The notes under the pieces were generated by a model, which searched no databases, was not told where the DNA came from, and was given only the letters and a program-made list of their open reading frames with translations. 64,000 nucleotides of DNA from Hyperoodon ampullatus (Eukaryota; Chordata; Mammalia; Artiodactyla; Ziphiidae). Made by a program: the position numbers and the translations under genes. Positions 23,800-35,379 of the stretch are shown here, piece after piece (position 1 is the first letter of the stretch; the number at the start of each line of letters is the position of its first letter). The DNA is taken from contig OX457058.1 of assembly GCA_949752795.1 (NCBI GenBank), positions 163,125,353 through 163,189,352 on the forward strand, read 5' to 3'.

Positions 23800-24275
23800 G
23801 TGATCAAAATTTTCAATTATGAGAATAAAAATAATAAGAGCTGAATAAAAAACTCAGAAGGATACATTAGAAATTTTTGTAGTAACACAGAGTGAGACAC
23901 AAAATACAACATAGCAGGATAGGTAAAATAACAGTCATGGAAGAAAATGAAGTTTAGATCTAGAAATTGAAAATGTTTCTATGGTGTTCCAGGAGAAAAT
24001 AAAGAGAAGACTGAGGACAGGACATAGCCAACAAAATAATGGAACACAATTTCTCAAACTGATGAAAGATATAAGTTATCCAAAAGCGACTACCTAGTGG
24101 CAAGGATAGTGAAACAGAAGCACAAACAAACACACACACTTAGATACACCTATTAAACCCATTGCAATAAAGTGTAAAACTACCAAAAAGACATAGAAAA
24201 TTCTAAAAAAATTATAGACAGGGAGGGCAGAGGAAAAAAATAACCTACACATGAACGAGAGTTAGCTATTAGACT
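23800..24275 (+). mobile_element. ancient L1M or HAL1, ORF1 region
   Basis: Sense-strand blocks 'aataatggaacacaatttct', 'aaactgatgaaagatataag', 'cccattgcaataaagtgtaa' and 'gacagggagggcagagg' follow the old L1 ORF1 3' half. The copy continues after the LTR at 24280-24775. ORF1 encodes an RNA-binding trimeric protein in live L1s; here stops occur in all frames. Confidence 0.65.
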
Positions 24276-24279
24276 GCTG

Positions 24280-24775
24280 TTATGAATTGAAAACTTGTGT
24301 CCCCCTAAGTTGAAGTCCTAACCCCCAATGCAATGATAATGCTGTGTATCCTCCAGAACCTGTAACAGACCTTATATTTTCAAAGATCTTGGATTGTTGT
24401 TGTTGAAGTGGGTCTTGAAATCATAATAAGAACTACAAGGGCTGTTCCAGCCAACATTGGTTCAATCCGGGAAATGTCTGGGGGCTGCCACAAGTAGTAA
24501 AGCCCAGGTGAGTAAAGCCCAGGCATTTCTAGCCAATAGCATTGCTATCAATGTGCTGAGACCAACCCAAAACAGAAGAGGAAGAGAGACCGGACCTCTC
24601 TCTCTCTCTCTCTCTCTGTCTCTCCACCATGTGAATAATGCAATCATCTGCAAGCCAGGAACCAAACATGTGGGCATCTTGATCTCGGGCATCCAGCTTC
24701 CAGAACTGTGAGAAATAAGTTTCCATTGTCACCCTGTCTATGGTATTTTGTTATGGCAACCGTAGTTGACTAAGA
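24280..24775 (+). mobile_element. MaLR LTR (MLT1 type), inserted in the old L1
   Basis: Start 'gaattgaaaacttgtgtccc' with 'gttgaagtcctaaccccca', end 'cagcttccagaactgtgaga' and 'aataagtttccattgt' then 'gttatggcaaccgtagttga'. These are MLT1-type LTR termini. The middle (24420-24590) does not match the consensus I remember and contains the near-repeat 'agtaaagcccaggtgagtaa'. A CT repeat sits at 24596. The flanking L1M resumes at 24780. Frames 24457-24711 (+) and 24462-24732 (-) lie inside it. Confidence 0.75.
24596..24617. repeat. (CT)11 microsatellite
   Basis: Eleven CT units inside the LTR. Confidence 0.97.
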
Positions 24776-24779
24776 CAAA

Positions 24780-25860
24780 CTCCTATCCGCAATATTCTCA
24801 GCATGAAGTCAACAGATCAATAGATTTAAATTTTTGAAAGAAAATACTTTACACCTATCTATAGCAAGGGTAAGCTTGGTAACATGAGGACATTTCAGAC
24901 ATGCAATAATTCTTCAAGTTAACCTACACTGACTCTATCTAAAATGTTCTTAGATATTTATGGTTGCACAACATTGTAAATGCCATTAATGCTACTGAAT
25001 CATACAGTTAAAAAGGGTCAAAATGGCAAGGTTTATGTTATTCATATTTTATCACAATAAGAAAAATATTAGATGAATTCTAACAGGACAAAATATGAAC
25101 CAAGGAGGAAGAAGAAGGATGAAAAAAGCAGCGGTGAACAGTCATTATACGATAATTAAATGCACTGGTCTTAGAATATGTAAAGCAATGAAGCAAAATT
25201 AAAGCTTAGAGTAGATTTAAATACCATAACTGAAAGGGCATAGCTAATAAAGCTATAACAAACTTCTTACCTGACTAAAACACAGTAAAGACTTTTTTTA
25301 AGCAGATGAAACTCACAAAAATGATCATATACTAAACCACAAAACAAAACAAAATACTTCAAAGTTGATGTTATGCTGGCCATATTCAATGACTATCATG
25401 TAATGATAGAGATTGATAATCATAATCTCATAACATAGAGATTGCTAATCTTAAGTAGCTAAATATGCATATATCTGGAAATTTATATATATGTCATATT
25501 TACATATGCTGTACACACATGCTATATACATGTATATATATATGCTACATTCTAAACATTTTTGCTTAAAAAAGAAATTCAGTTGGAAATTAAAATTGTT
25601 TTACAAAACGAGAAAGTGTTTTACACAGGCAAATACAGTTTATAGAAAATTTATAGCTCTTTGCTATAAATTGTCAAGATTGTCTCAAAATAGAAAACCT
25701 GAGTATACAAAAACTATAGGATGCATTAAAACAGTCATAAAAAATTTATCTCTTAAAAGTAAACAGACACAGATGTTTCAAGAGTAAGTGATATCAAGCT
25801 CTCAAGGAACAAATAATTCCTGCTTTATAAAAACTGTTTAGAAGATAAAAAAAAGGTGGG
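24780..25860 (+). mobile_element. ancient L1M continued: end of ORF1 and first part of ORF2
   Basis: Beyond the LTR the old L1 continues in register: 'tgaggacatttcagacatgc' is the end of ORF1. ORF2 endonuclease and following blocks are seen as 'ctaaaccacaaaacaaaaca', 'aaattcagttggaaattaaa', 'aaatttatagctctttgc' and 'aaggaacaaataattcctgc'. All frames are broken. The match fades at about 25860, where an unassigned segment begins. Confidence 0.6.
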
Positions 25861-26889
25861 GAGCTCTCCAAGTCATTTTGCAAGGCATGTATAAAGACAA
25901 CTTTACTGTTGTCTTGGGATTTCAACAGAGACCATGAAGTTGGAGAACAATAGTCACCAGATTGTCACTTCAGAATGCGCTGAGATATTGTGAACACTTG
26001 TGGAAATTTCAGCCCATCTTCCATCTTAAAGCCTGAAAGTGCAGGTGAGTAGACTGATCAGTTGTGTTCCTTAGTCAGAATTCCCTTGGAGAGAGTCGAC
26101 AGCATACCTTGCATCTCCAATGTTGTCCCAGCAAAGAAGAGCTTCCGATAACCTTTCAGATGCCTGATGTAAGCAGACTGCAGATTGGATCCCTCAGGAG
26201 ATGGGAACCTGCTTCCAGAAATTAGTGGGACAAGGACTCATGAGTTTTTCTGTGGCATGGATGGACCCAAGAATAAGATCCAAGCCTCACCCAGGCTAAA
26301 ATTAATCCCTTTCAAGGGGGTCATCAGGAGGAGTAAGGTACCTGCAAGCCAAAGAGTCTGTGTAGAAAGAACTGATGGAAACTGGGAACTATCAGGCCAT
26401 AACAAGGAAGCCAGAGAAGGCATCTCCTGTACCAGATTACATCAGTGTGACATCTTGAATACTGAAAAACTCCCAGAGTCAAAAAAAGCACTGCACAAGA
26501 GAAAAAGCCATAACTCAGACAAACTATTACAAGGATGATCCCAATACCAGATGAGAATGAGCAGATGAGTCACGTAAGACTTTATTCTCTTCCTCTAATG
26601 TTACTCCCTAATATTACTTCTTTTCCTCCAATACTATGCCCTAGGCCTGACCTTAGAGGAGCCAAAAAATAAGCCAACTGAAGGAAGAAGAGATAGAGCA
26701 AGTAAAAGAGTGAGAGAACCAGCCACTTCCCCCTTCTCTCCTGCCTTTGCATCAAATAATGGAGGGTGGTTTTGATATGAGGCTTGACTAAACAGACAAT
26801 AAGAGACTGCTGCTAGTAATTCAGTAAGTTACAGGCTCTGCACAACAATCACCCCTGGAACCACTTTATAATTTTACCCCTACTGAGCC
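25861..26889. other. unassigned segment within the old L1, with a 117-codon frame
   Basis: This 1-kb piece differs from its surroundings in being less AT-rich and does not match L1. It contains an open frame at 26185-26538 (+) of 117 codons; the predicted product is basic and polar, with no signal peptide, membrane segment or motif that I recognise. It may be an inserted LTR-type or other repeat that interrupted the L1M (inference). I do not call a gene. Confidence 0.4.
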
Positions 26890-28715
26890 AAACTCCTTCA
26901 ATCTACTAGTAACACCGCAAACTCTAATAGCCAAACAAATTAGGATAGCACAATAAAAGGAAACAGTAAGAATACCTCCTGAATAAGAGGTTAATGAATC
27001 AAATGGTAAAAGAAGAGTTCATAGAGCAAAGTATGATTGATCCTTACTTTAAAAAAAAAAATGTTTCAGTAACAAAGAGTATATATATATATTTTTTTCT
27101 GCATAGATTTTTTCTACATATACATTCTACATAATACATATAGTCTACATGTATATATAATATAATAATTTAATCATCTATATTAATAAATCTAACTGGA
27201 AAATATGATCCCAGCACATGCCCATTACGTCTTGGCTAAAGTTAAATAGTTATGATGAAGTTAAATCCAAAAAATATCTTAGCAGCTATGAAATAAGGAG
27301 GGTATCTTTAATGGGAAACATCTTACTCACTAGTGTAGCCTAAAATTATTTTATCAGTATAAGAAATAAGAGATAGTAGAATTTACTATCATGACCAGTC
27401 AGGATAATACTGGTTGTTTCCAGGCAAATGAATCAGATAAGACATTGATATGGTTTTAAACACTAAAAAGAAAAGAAAAAAACTATTTTTTTTTATTTCA
27501 GATGATATAATTGTCTACCTAAGAAATCCAAGCAAACCAACAATAAGTTATCAGCAAGGGGACTACATTAAAAAAAATATAGATAGATAGATAGATAGAT
27601 GATAGATAGATATAGATCATAGAAATCAATCCTGTTTCTCAAATAAACCTACCACCACAAAAAATAACAGAAAAAGATCTCTTTCACCAGGTAATAAGAC
27701 TATAAAGTACCTGGGAATAAAAACAAACACAATTTTTTAAATGTACAACTTAACTGAAGGAATTTTTTTTTAAAAAAAAGCTGAGTCAGTGGGATAAAAT
27801 TGTGGTCATAAAGGTGATAATGCAGAATAAAAGTATTACATTGTCCTCATTAGTCAATTCCAAGATATTATTCATAGAACCTGAGAAAATAATTTTAAAA
27901 ACGCTTATGTCACTTTTACCATATTATACTAGACAAGATGATTATGAGGTTATGAGAGAAGCAGAGAGCAAGAGACAGAGGGAGAGAGATCACCTTATCA
28001 CATCCCCAAATATTTGTTATGTAAATTCAGTCAGTGTGGTATTATGTAGAATTGGACAAGGAGATGATTTAACCAGAACACATAGTCAAGAATCAGACCT
28101 ATATGTACAGGATTTTGGCAATGGGTAAAGAGTATTTCAAACTGGTGAGTCAGCAATGGATTATTCAATAAATATTGCCAAGAAAGCTTGATATTCATGT
28201 AAAAACAATAAAAGTATATATTTAATCCATTTACTCAAATCCTAGATGGAATAGAAAATAAACATAAATAACAAAATGATAAATATATTAAAAGGAAATA
28301 TGATAAAATATGTTTATGACTTTTGGGGAAAGTCTTTGTAAACAAAACACACAAAATAAATGTTATAAATTAATGGAGGCATAAATTCACCACATTGAGA
28401 TTTTTAAATTTCTATAAGACAAAAGGCAAGTTAACCAGAGTGAAGGTAAGCAGTATACTAGGAAAATATATTCATGATTTGAAAAATTCTAACAATTACT
28501 CTCCAGAATACAAAAGGGCATCCCTATCCCTCAGAATCAAGAAAGTGCAAGTCAGTAAAAAATGGATAATTTCTATGAACAGGCAATTTGCAGAGAAGGA
28601 CGTGAAAATGGCCGAGACACTAAGAAGAACTTTGGCACTACCTAGTATTTTAGTACTAATCTTAGTACTATCTAGGTAAATGCAAATCTAAACAACAAAA
28701 TACCACATTTCAAGT
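26890..28715 (+). mobile_element. ancient L1M continued: ORF2 reverse transcriptase to C-terminal region
   Basis: The RT catalytic box is still readable at 27492-27506 as F-I-S-D-D (family FADD), followed by I-V-Y-L-R-N-P, as in L1 ORF2. Later blocks are 'aaagtacctgggaataaaaa', 'cagtcagtgtggtattatgt', 'acaaaaggcaagttaaccag' (28420-28440) and 'aaatgcaaatctaaacaaca' (28679-28698). It is cut off at about 28715 where a younger antisense L1 begins. The part 26890-27180 matches only weakly. Confidence 0.7.
27579..27612. repeat. (GATA)n microsatellite, imperfect
   Basis: About eight GATA units with one interruption at 27600. Confidence 0.97.
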
Positions 28716-28994
28716 TGGAGGGTTTATTTATTTATTTATTTATTTTCTTGGGGGTATACTTGTTTTACAATGTTGTGTTAGTTTCTACTGTACAGCAAAG
28801 TGGGGTTCCCTGTGCTATACAGCATGTTCTCATTAGTTATCTGTTTTATACATATTAGTGTATATATGTCAATCCCAATCTCCCAGTTCATACCACCCAC
28901 TCACTTTCCCCCCTTGGTGTCCATACAGTAGTTCTCTACATCTCTTACTCTATTTCTGTGTTGTAAACTGGTTCATCTGTACCATTTTTCTAGA

Positions 28995-31900
28995 TTCCAA
29001 ACATATGCATTAATATACAATACCTGTTTGCCTCAATTTTGTTCCTTTTTATGGCAGAGTAATATTCCATTGTATATATGTACCACAACTTCTTTATCCA
29101 TTTGTCAGTCGATGGGTGTTTAGGCTGCTTCCATGACCAGTTATAGTAAACAGTGCTGCAGTGAAAATTAGGGTGTATGTGTCTTTTTGAATTATGGTTT
29201 TCTCAGGGTATATGCCCAGTAGTAGGATTGCTAGGTCATATAGTAATTCTATTTTTATATTTTAGGAACCTCCATACTGTTCTCCATAGTGGTTGTATCA
29301 CTTTACATTCCCACTAACAGTGCAAGAAGGTTCCCTTTTCTCCACACTCTTTCCAGCATTTGTTGTTTGTAAATTTTCTGATGATGCCCGTTCTGACCAG
29401 TGTGAGATGATACCTCATTGTAGTTTTGATTTGCATTCCTCTAAAAATTAGTGATGTTAAGCAGCTTTTCATGTGCCCCTTGGCCATCTGTATATCTTCT
29501 TTGGGAAATGTATATTTAGGTCTTCTGCACATTTTTGGATTGGGTTGTTTGTTTTTTTAATATTGAGCTGCATGAGCTTTTTATATATTTTAGGAGATTA
29601 ATCCTTTCTCCATTGATTCATTTGCAAATATTTTCTCCCAATCTGAGGGTTGTCTTTTCATCTTGTTTAAGGTTTCCTTTGCTGTGCCAATGATTTTAAG
29701 TTTCATTAGGTCCCATATGTTTATTTTTGTTTTTATTTCCATTATTCTGGGAAGTGGGTCAAAAAATATCTTTCTGTGCTTTATGTCAAAGAGTGTTCTT
29801 CCTATGTTTTCCTCTAAGAGTTTTATAGTGTCCAGTCTTACATTTAGGTCTTTAATCCATTTTGAGTTTATTTTTGTATATGGTGTTAGGGAGTGTTCTA
29901 ATTTCATTCTTTTACATGTACTTGTCCAGTTTTCCCAACACCACTTATTGAAGAGGTTGTCTTTTCTCCATAGTATATTCTTGGCTCCTTTATCATAGAT
30001 TAGGTGACAATAAATGTGTGGGTTTACCTCTGGGCTTTCTATCCTGTTACATTAATCTATATTTCTGTTTTTGTGCAAGTATCATACTGTCTTGAGTACG
30101 GTAGATTTGTAGTATAGTCTGAAGTCAGAGAGCCTGATTCCTCCAGCTCCGTTTTTCATTCTCAAGATACTTTGGCTATTTGGAGTCTTTTGTGTTTCCA
30201 TATAAATTATAAATTTTTTTTGTTCTAATTCTGTGAAAAATTCCATGGAAATTTGATAGTGATTGCATTGAATCTGTAGATTGTTTTGGGTAGTAGAGTC
30301 ATTTTCACAATATTGATTCTTCCAATTCAAGAACATTGTTTATCTCTCCATCTGTTTGTGTTATCTTTGATTTCTTTTATCCGTGTCTTATAGTTTTCTG
30401 AGGACAGGTCTTTTACCTCCTTAGGTAGATTTATTCCTAGGTATTTTATTCTTTTTGTTGCACTGGTAAATGGGACTGTTTCCTTAATTTCTCTTTCAGA
30501 TTTTTCATCATTAGTGTAAAGGAATGCAAGAGATTTCTGTGCATTAATTTTTATCCTGTAACTTTACCAAATTCAATGATTATCTCTAGTAGTTTTCTGG
30601 TGGCATCTTTAGGAACCTCTATGTATAGTATCATGTCATCTGCAAACTGAGAGTTTTACTTCTTTTCTGATTTGGATTACTTTTATTTCTTTTTCCTCTC
30701 TGATTGCCATGGCTAGGACTTCCAAACCTGTGTTAAATAATAGTGGCAAGAGTGGACATCCATTGTCTTGTTCCTGATCTTTGAGGAAATGCTTTCATTT
30801 TTTCACCATTGAGAATGGTGTTTGCTGTAGGTTTGTCATTTATGGCCTTTACTATGTTGAAGTATGTTCTGTCTATGCCCACTCTCTGGAGAGTTTTTAA
30901 TCAAAATGGTGTTAAATTTTGTCAATAGCTTTTTCTGCATATGTTGAGATTAACATATGGTTTTTATTCTTCAATGTGTTAATATGGTGTATCACACTGA
31001 TTGATTTGCATATATTGAAGAATCCTTGCCTCCCTGGGATAAATACCACTTGATCACGGTGGATGATCCTTTTAATGTGCTGTTGGATTCTGTTTGCAAG
31101 TATTTTGTTCAGGTTTTTTGCATATATGTTCATCAGTGATATTGGTCTTCAATTTTCTTTTTTTGTCATACGTTTTTCTGGTTTGGGTATCAGGGTGATG
31201 ATGGACCCATAAAACGAATTTAGGAGTGTTCTGCCTTCTGCAATTTTTTGGGAGAGTTTGAGAAGATAGGTGTTAGCTCTTCTCTAAATCTTTGACAGAA
31301 TTCACCTGTGAAGTCATCTTGTCCTAAACTTTTGTTTCTTGCAAGGTTTTTAATTAAAGTTTCAATTTCATTACTTGTTATATGTCTTGTAATATTTTCT
31401 AATTCTTCCTTGTTCAGTCTTGGAAAATTGTACCTTTCCAAGAATTTATCCATTTCTTTAAGTTTGTCCATTTTATTGGCATATAGTTTCTTGTAGTAGT
31501 CTATTATAATCCTTTGTATTTCCGTGGTGTCAGTTGTGATTTCTCCTTTTTCATTTCTAATTTTACTGATTTTAGTCTTCTCCATTTCTTTTCTTGATGA
31601 GTCTGGCTAAAGGTTTATCAATTTTTTTTTTATCTTCTCAAAGAACCACCTTTTAGTTTTATTGATCTTTGCTATTGTTTTCTTCATTTCTATTTCTATT
31701 TCATTTATTTCTGCTCTGATCTTTACAATTTCTTTCCTTTTACTGACTTTGGGTTTTCTTTGTTCTTCTTTCTATAGTTGCTTTAGGTGTAAGGTTAGAT
31801 ATTTTATTTGAGATTTTTCTTGTTTCTTGAGGTGAGATTAAATTGCTATGAACTTCCCCCTTAGAAACATTATCTGCATCCCATAGGTTTTGGGTCATTG

Positions 31901-32660
31901 TGTTTTCATTCTCATTTGTTTATATGTATTTTTTGATTTCCCCTTTGATTTCTTCAGTGATCTCTTGGTTATTTAGTAATGTATTGTTTAACATCCATGT
32001 GTTTGTGTTTTTTACATTTTTTTCCCTGTAATTGATTTTTAATCTCTTAGTGTTGTGGTCAGAAAAGATGCTTCATATGATTTCAATTTTCTTAAATTTA
32101 CTGAGACTTGATTTGTGACCCAAGATGTGATCTATCCTGGAGAATGTTCTTTGTGCACTTGAGAAGAAAGTGTAATCTTCTGTTTTCAGATGGAATGTCC
32201 TATAAATATCAATTAACTCTATCTGGTCTATTATATCATTTAAAACTTGTGTTTCCTTATAAATTTTATGTCTGGATATTCTGTCCATTGGTGTAAGTGA
32301 GGTGTTAAAGTGCTCCACCATTGTTGTGTTACTGTATATTTCCTCTTTTATAGATGTTAGCATTTGCCTTATGTATTGAAGTGCTCCTATGTTGGGTGCA
32401 TACATATTTATCATTGTCATTCCTTCTTCTTGGATTGTTCCCCTGATCAGTATGTAGTGTCCTTCCTTGTCTCTTGTAACATTATTTTAAAGTCTTTTTA
32501 TTTGATATGAGTATTGCTGCTCCAGCTTTCTTTTGATTTCCATTTGCATGGAATATCTTTTTCTTCCCCTCACTTTCAGTCTGTATGTGTCCCTAGGTCT
32601 GAAATAAGTCTCTTGTAGACAGCAGATATATGTGTCTTGCTTTTGTATCCATTCAGTGGA
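28995..32660 (-). pseudogene. L1 ORF2 remnant (endonuclease and reverse transcriptase), dead
   Basis: Live ORF2 (about 1,270 residues) nicks target DNA and reverse transcribes L1 RNA. Here the sense reading enters in the endonuclease N-terminus: at 32595-32660 one frame gives W-I-Q-K-Q-D then the Q-E-T box containing the catalytic Glu. It continues with open pieces at 32073-32420, 31220-31585 (which matches the region before the RT), 30912-31133, 30082-30336, 29590-29907 and 29314-29532. These lie in different frames, separated by stops and indels, so no complete domain can be translated. The first ~35 codons are missing through the internal deletion. Confidence 0.9.
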
Positions 32661-32753
32661 TTATTTTTCTGGAAGTTTGCCTATCTGCACTTCATTTAGT
32701 TGCTCTTCTGGCATTTTATCTTGTTCCTTCATCTGGTACATAGTCCTCTCCAT
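32661..32753 (-). pseudogene. L1 ORF1 N-terminal stub, 30 codons
   Basis: The ATG at 32753 opens a frame M-E-R-T-M-Y-Q-M-K-E-Q-D-K that matches the ORF1 start of the second L1 in this window (M-K-K-Q-W-A-M-Y-Q-M-K-E-Q-D-K, ATG at 49232). After 30 codons it meets TAA (32661-32663) exactly at the deletion junction. The coiled coil, RRM and C-terminal domain of ORF1p are absent. Confidence 0.85.
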
Positions 32754-33660
32754 TTTCAGTTTGTCTATCTTTCTGTGAATGTGTTTTTCATTCCACTGGC
32801 TGCAAGATTGTAGTTCTTCTTCCTTCTTCTATCTGCCCTCAGGTGGATCAGTCTATCTAAGAGGCTTGTGCAAGTTTCCAGATTTCAGGGGCTGCTGGTG
32901 GGTAGAGCTGTGTGTTTCTCTGGTGGGCATAGCTTAGTAAAACTTTAATCTGCTTGTCTGTTGATGGGTGGGGCTGGGTTACCTCCCTGTTGGTTGTTTG
33001 TCCTGAGGCAACCCAGCACTAGTGCCTACAGGCTTTTTGGTGGAGTTAATGGTAGACTCCAGGAGGGCTCACTTCAAGGAGAACTTCCCAGAACTTCTGC
33101 TGCCAGTGTCCTTGTCCCTGCAGTGAGCCAGAGCTGCTCCCCGCCTCTGCAAGAGACCCACCAACACTAGCAGGTAGGTCTCATTCAGTCTCCTATGGGG
33201 TCACTGCTCCTTCCCCTGTGTCCCAATGTGCACACTACTTTGTGTATGCCCTCCAAGAGTGGAGTCTCTGTTTCCACCAGTCCTGTTGAAGTCCTGCAAT
33301 CAAATTCCACTAGGCTTCAAAGTCCAACTCTGTAGGAATTCCTCCTCCCGTTACCAGACCCCAAGGTTGGGAAGCTTGACATGGGGCTCAGAACATTTAC
33401 TCCAGTGGGTGGACTTCTGTGGTATAATTGTTCTTATGTTTGTGAGTCACCCATCCAGCAGTTATGAGATTTGATTTGATTGTGATTGCACCCCACCTAC
33501 CAGCTCATCATAGCTTCTCCTTTGTCTTTGGATGTAGGGTATCTTTTTGGTGAGTTCCAGTTTCTTCCTGTTAATGATTGTTCATCAGTTAGTTGTGATT
33601 CTGGTGCTCTGTCTGAAGGGAGAGAGCATGTGTTCCTCTACTCTGCTATCTTGAACCAAT
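32754..33660 (-). promoter_or_regulatory. L1 5' UTR (internal promoter region)
   Basis: Roughly 900 bases between the ORF1 ATG and the element's first base. This segment is more GC-rich than the rest of the element, as is usual for an L1 5' UTR, which in live L1s carries the internal RNA polymerase II promoter. Landmarks on the plus strand are 'cagtgggtggacttctgtgg', 'gccctccaagagtggagtct' and 'ctctactctgctatcttgaa' at the very start. Whether it still drives transcription cannot be seen. Frames at 32961-33677 (+) are antisense artefacts. Confidence 0.8.
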
Positions 33661-33666
33661 CTAAGT

Positions 33667-33884
33667 TTTTTTTTTAAATTAAGGTATGTACATAGTATGT
33701 TAGACATAATGCTATTGCACACTTAATAGACTACAGTATAGTGTAATCACATACTTTTATATGCACTGGGAAACCAAAAAAAATTGTGTGACTTACTTTA
33801 TTGCAATATTCACTTTATTATGATATTCCCTTTACTGCAGTGGTCTAGAACCAAACCAGAAATGTCTTTGAGGTATGCCTATAG
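33667..33884 (-). mobile_element. Tigger1 DNA transposon, terminal fragment
   Basis: The plus strand reads 'ttaaattaaggtatgtacat', 'acttaatagactacagtata', 'atgcactgggaaaccaaaaa', 'ctttattgcaatattcactt' and 'gtggtctagaaccaaacc' ending 'gaggtatgcctatag'. This is the reverse complement of the Tigger1 5' end with its terminal inverted repeat CAGGCATACCTC near 33880. No transposase coding sequence remains. It abuts the L1 5' end. Confidence 0.92.
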
Positions 33885-34130
33885 TAAGGAGATGGTTTCA
33901 TGTTTATATTGAAAAAATATTTAAATAAAAAGTTGGAGAATAATATTCTTTTATGAAGGTACATACATATATATGAAAATGCATAGAAAAAAATATCTGA
34001 AGGGGGATACACTAAACTGAAAACAGGTGTTCCTTTAGCAGGGAACAGGGACTTTGGTAGTGTGGGCAAGGTGGTTCAAGTGACTTTTAGCCAATTCTCT
34101 CTTCATTTTGTATAATGGTCAATCTGTCAC
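33885..34130 (+). mobile_element. old L1 3' UTR fragment (possibly the end of the L1M at 23.8-28.7 kb)
   Basis: 'tatatatgaaaatgcataga', 'aaaatatctgaagggggata' and 'cactaaactgaaaacagg' match, in order, an old L1 3' UTR ('...atatgcatagaaaaaagactggaaggaaatacaccaaaatgttaacag...'). Its orientation and position agree with the interrupted L1M upstream, so it may be the same copy (inference). Confidence 0.5.
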
Positions 34131-34468
34131 ATGATGGCCATAGTGGGTCAAAGGAGAAAGATTATTGGATCATCTTGAGTGACCCATATGATTTTTTTCT
34201 TATATTTATAGTCTATTATTATAACTTCTAACACATGTGCATTGCATTTGTAGATCAATTGATATCCCCAGGCAGGAGAAAAAAATATTTATGTTTTTTC
34301 ATTCTTGTTAATGTGCATGTAAAATGTTACTCTTCATGCTTTTCAGAGAAGCAGTCCTCTTTGCAAGTTGTTTGACACTTTGCCATAATTGTGTTTGAAT
34401 GAGTCAGCTAACACAACTGCATGTATTTTCCTCTAATGATTCTGGTATACTCTACCTATATCTATATA
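34131..34468. other. unassigned sequence
   Basis: Nothing recognised. Confidence 0.4.
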
Positions 34469-34503
<35 letters not shown>

Positions 34504-34504
34504 A
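34469..34504. repeat. (CTAT)9 microsatellite
   Basis: Nine tetranucleotide units, followed by degraded CTAT-like sequence to 34517. Confidence 0.98.
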
Positions 34505-35230
34505 TCTATTTATCTATAACATTTCCAAGTATTAAAAATTTTGCCTAAAATTAGAACTGATTTAGTATTGAAAGAAAGAAAGTTTAAACTCTAGTGAGGA
34601 AATAAACCATCCACCCTCCTCTAAAGTTCAGGGCATTCCATTCCTCCCACCCCTCATTAACTCCTCCTTGTGTTTTAACAGAGAAAAAATAGTCATTTCC
34701 CAGTGTTGAGAGCCAACTGCAGCAGGCAAATATTGTAGAGCACGCTCTTCTACATTTAGGAAAAACAGGTGTCACTATCACTTTAATTTGTGAGAGAGTA
34801 ATTAAGATGTGGCCTCCAAGTGCTGCACAGGCAAAGCTGATGAATATTTTGTCCTTTAAAGTTTAACTTTGAATAATGTCTTGCAGGTAGAGAATCAGCA
34901 GTTATTATTTTCAAGGACTGATCATTCTGATGTGTAATAGTTTGGGGCTGGTGATGATTATAGGGCTTAGGGTGGAATTAAAATAGGCAAAAACCTCAAT
35001 AGCTGACAATAAAGTCAAATGTGAATCTATGTCTACCATGTATAGGATTTCATAAATATCTTGTGAATTGGATTTAACACTGCACTCATTAGAATTACAT
35101 ATTAATGTTAATCTGATGGACAGATGTGCACATATAAAGATATATCTTACCCATCCAATGAAAGATGAGATCAAAGGGATGGATTTTTAAAATAACATAG
35201 TATGTGAAGAATCTCAAGCACTTGGTTTCT
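34505..35230. other. unassigned sequence
   Basis: Nothing recognised. A short minus-strand frame at 34911-35174 has no known product. Confidence 0.4.
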
Positions 35231-35234
35231 GGGG

Positions 35235-35375
35235 GAAAAAATGAGGAAGAGAAGGGATTGACAAAAGGGTAGGCAGAGCCAGCTCTGCTAGGATCTGGAA
35301 AGCCTCGTCTGCCAGGTTAAGAATCCTGAGTTTTATATTGAGATGATCAGTCTTCAGACAGGAAGGCTGATAGGT
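35235..35375 (-). mobile_element. possible L2 fragment
   Basis: 'gatctggaaagcctcgtctg' and 'gttaagaatcctgagtttta' with 'tattgagatgatcagtcttc' resemble the reverse complement of an internal L2 segment ('...ggccttgtaggccatggtaaggactttggattttattct...'). Short and diverged. Confidence 0.4.
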
Positions 35376-35379
35376 ACAT

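Larger units (their letters stand above)
28722..33660 (-). mobile_element. L1 LINE with both ends but most of ORF1 deleted
   Basis: The 3' end lies at the left: a (TTTA)n tail at 28724-28745, then the 3' UTR ('acaatgttgtgttagtttct'), ORF2 (C-terminus to endonuclease), a short ORF1 N-terminus and about 900 bases of 5' UTR reaching the element start, which in sense reads GGTTCAAGATAGCAGAGTAG. At 4.9 kb it is about 1 kb shorter than expected, because ORF1 codon ~30 is joined directly to the ORF2 start. ORF2 has several stops and frameshifts, so the copy cannot move. No clear target duplication is visible. Confidence 0.95.

Noticed and set aside
24457..24732. Overlapping frames on both strands at 24.5 kb
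   Set aside because: They lie within a MaLR LTR and run through its CT microsatellite.
32640..32700. Possible splice event explaining the ORF1 deletion in the L1 at 28.7 kb (a GTTAGT donor exists in the partner L1)
   Set aside because: The junction lies before the GTTAGT site and no AG fits the acceptor side, so a simple deletion is more likely.
32961..33677. Consecutive plus-strand frames in GC-richer sequence, at first sight like a small gene
   Set aside because: The segment is the antisense of an L1 5' UTR.
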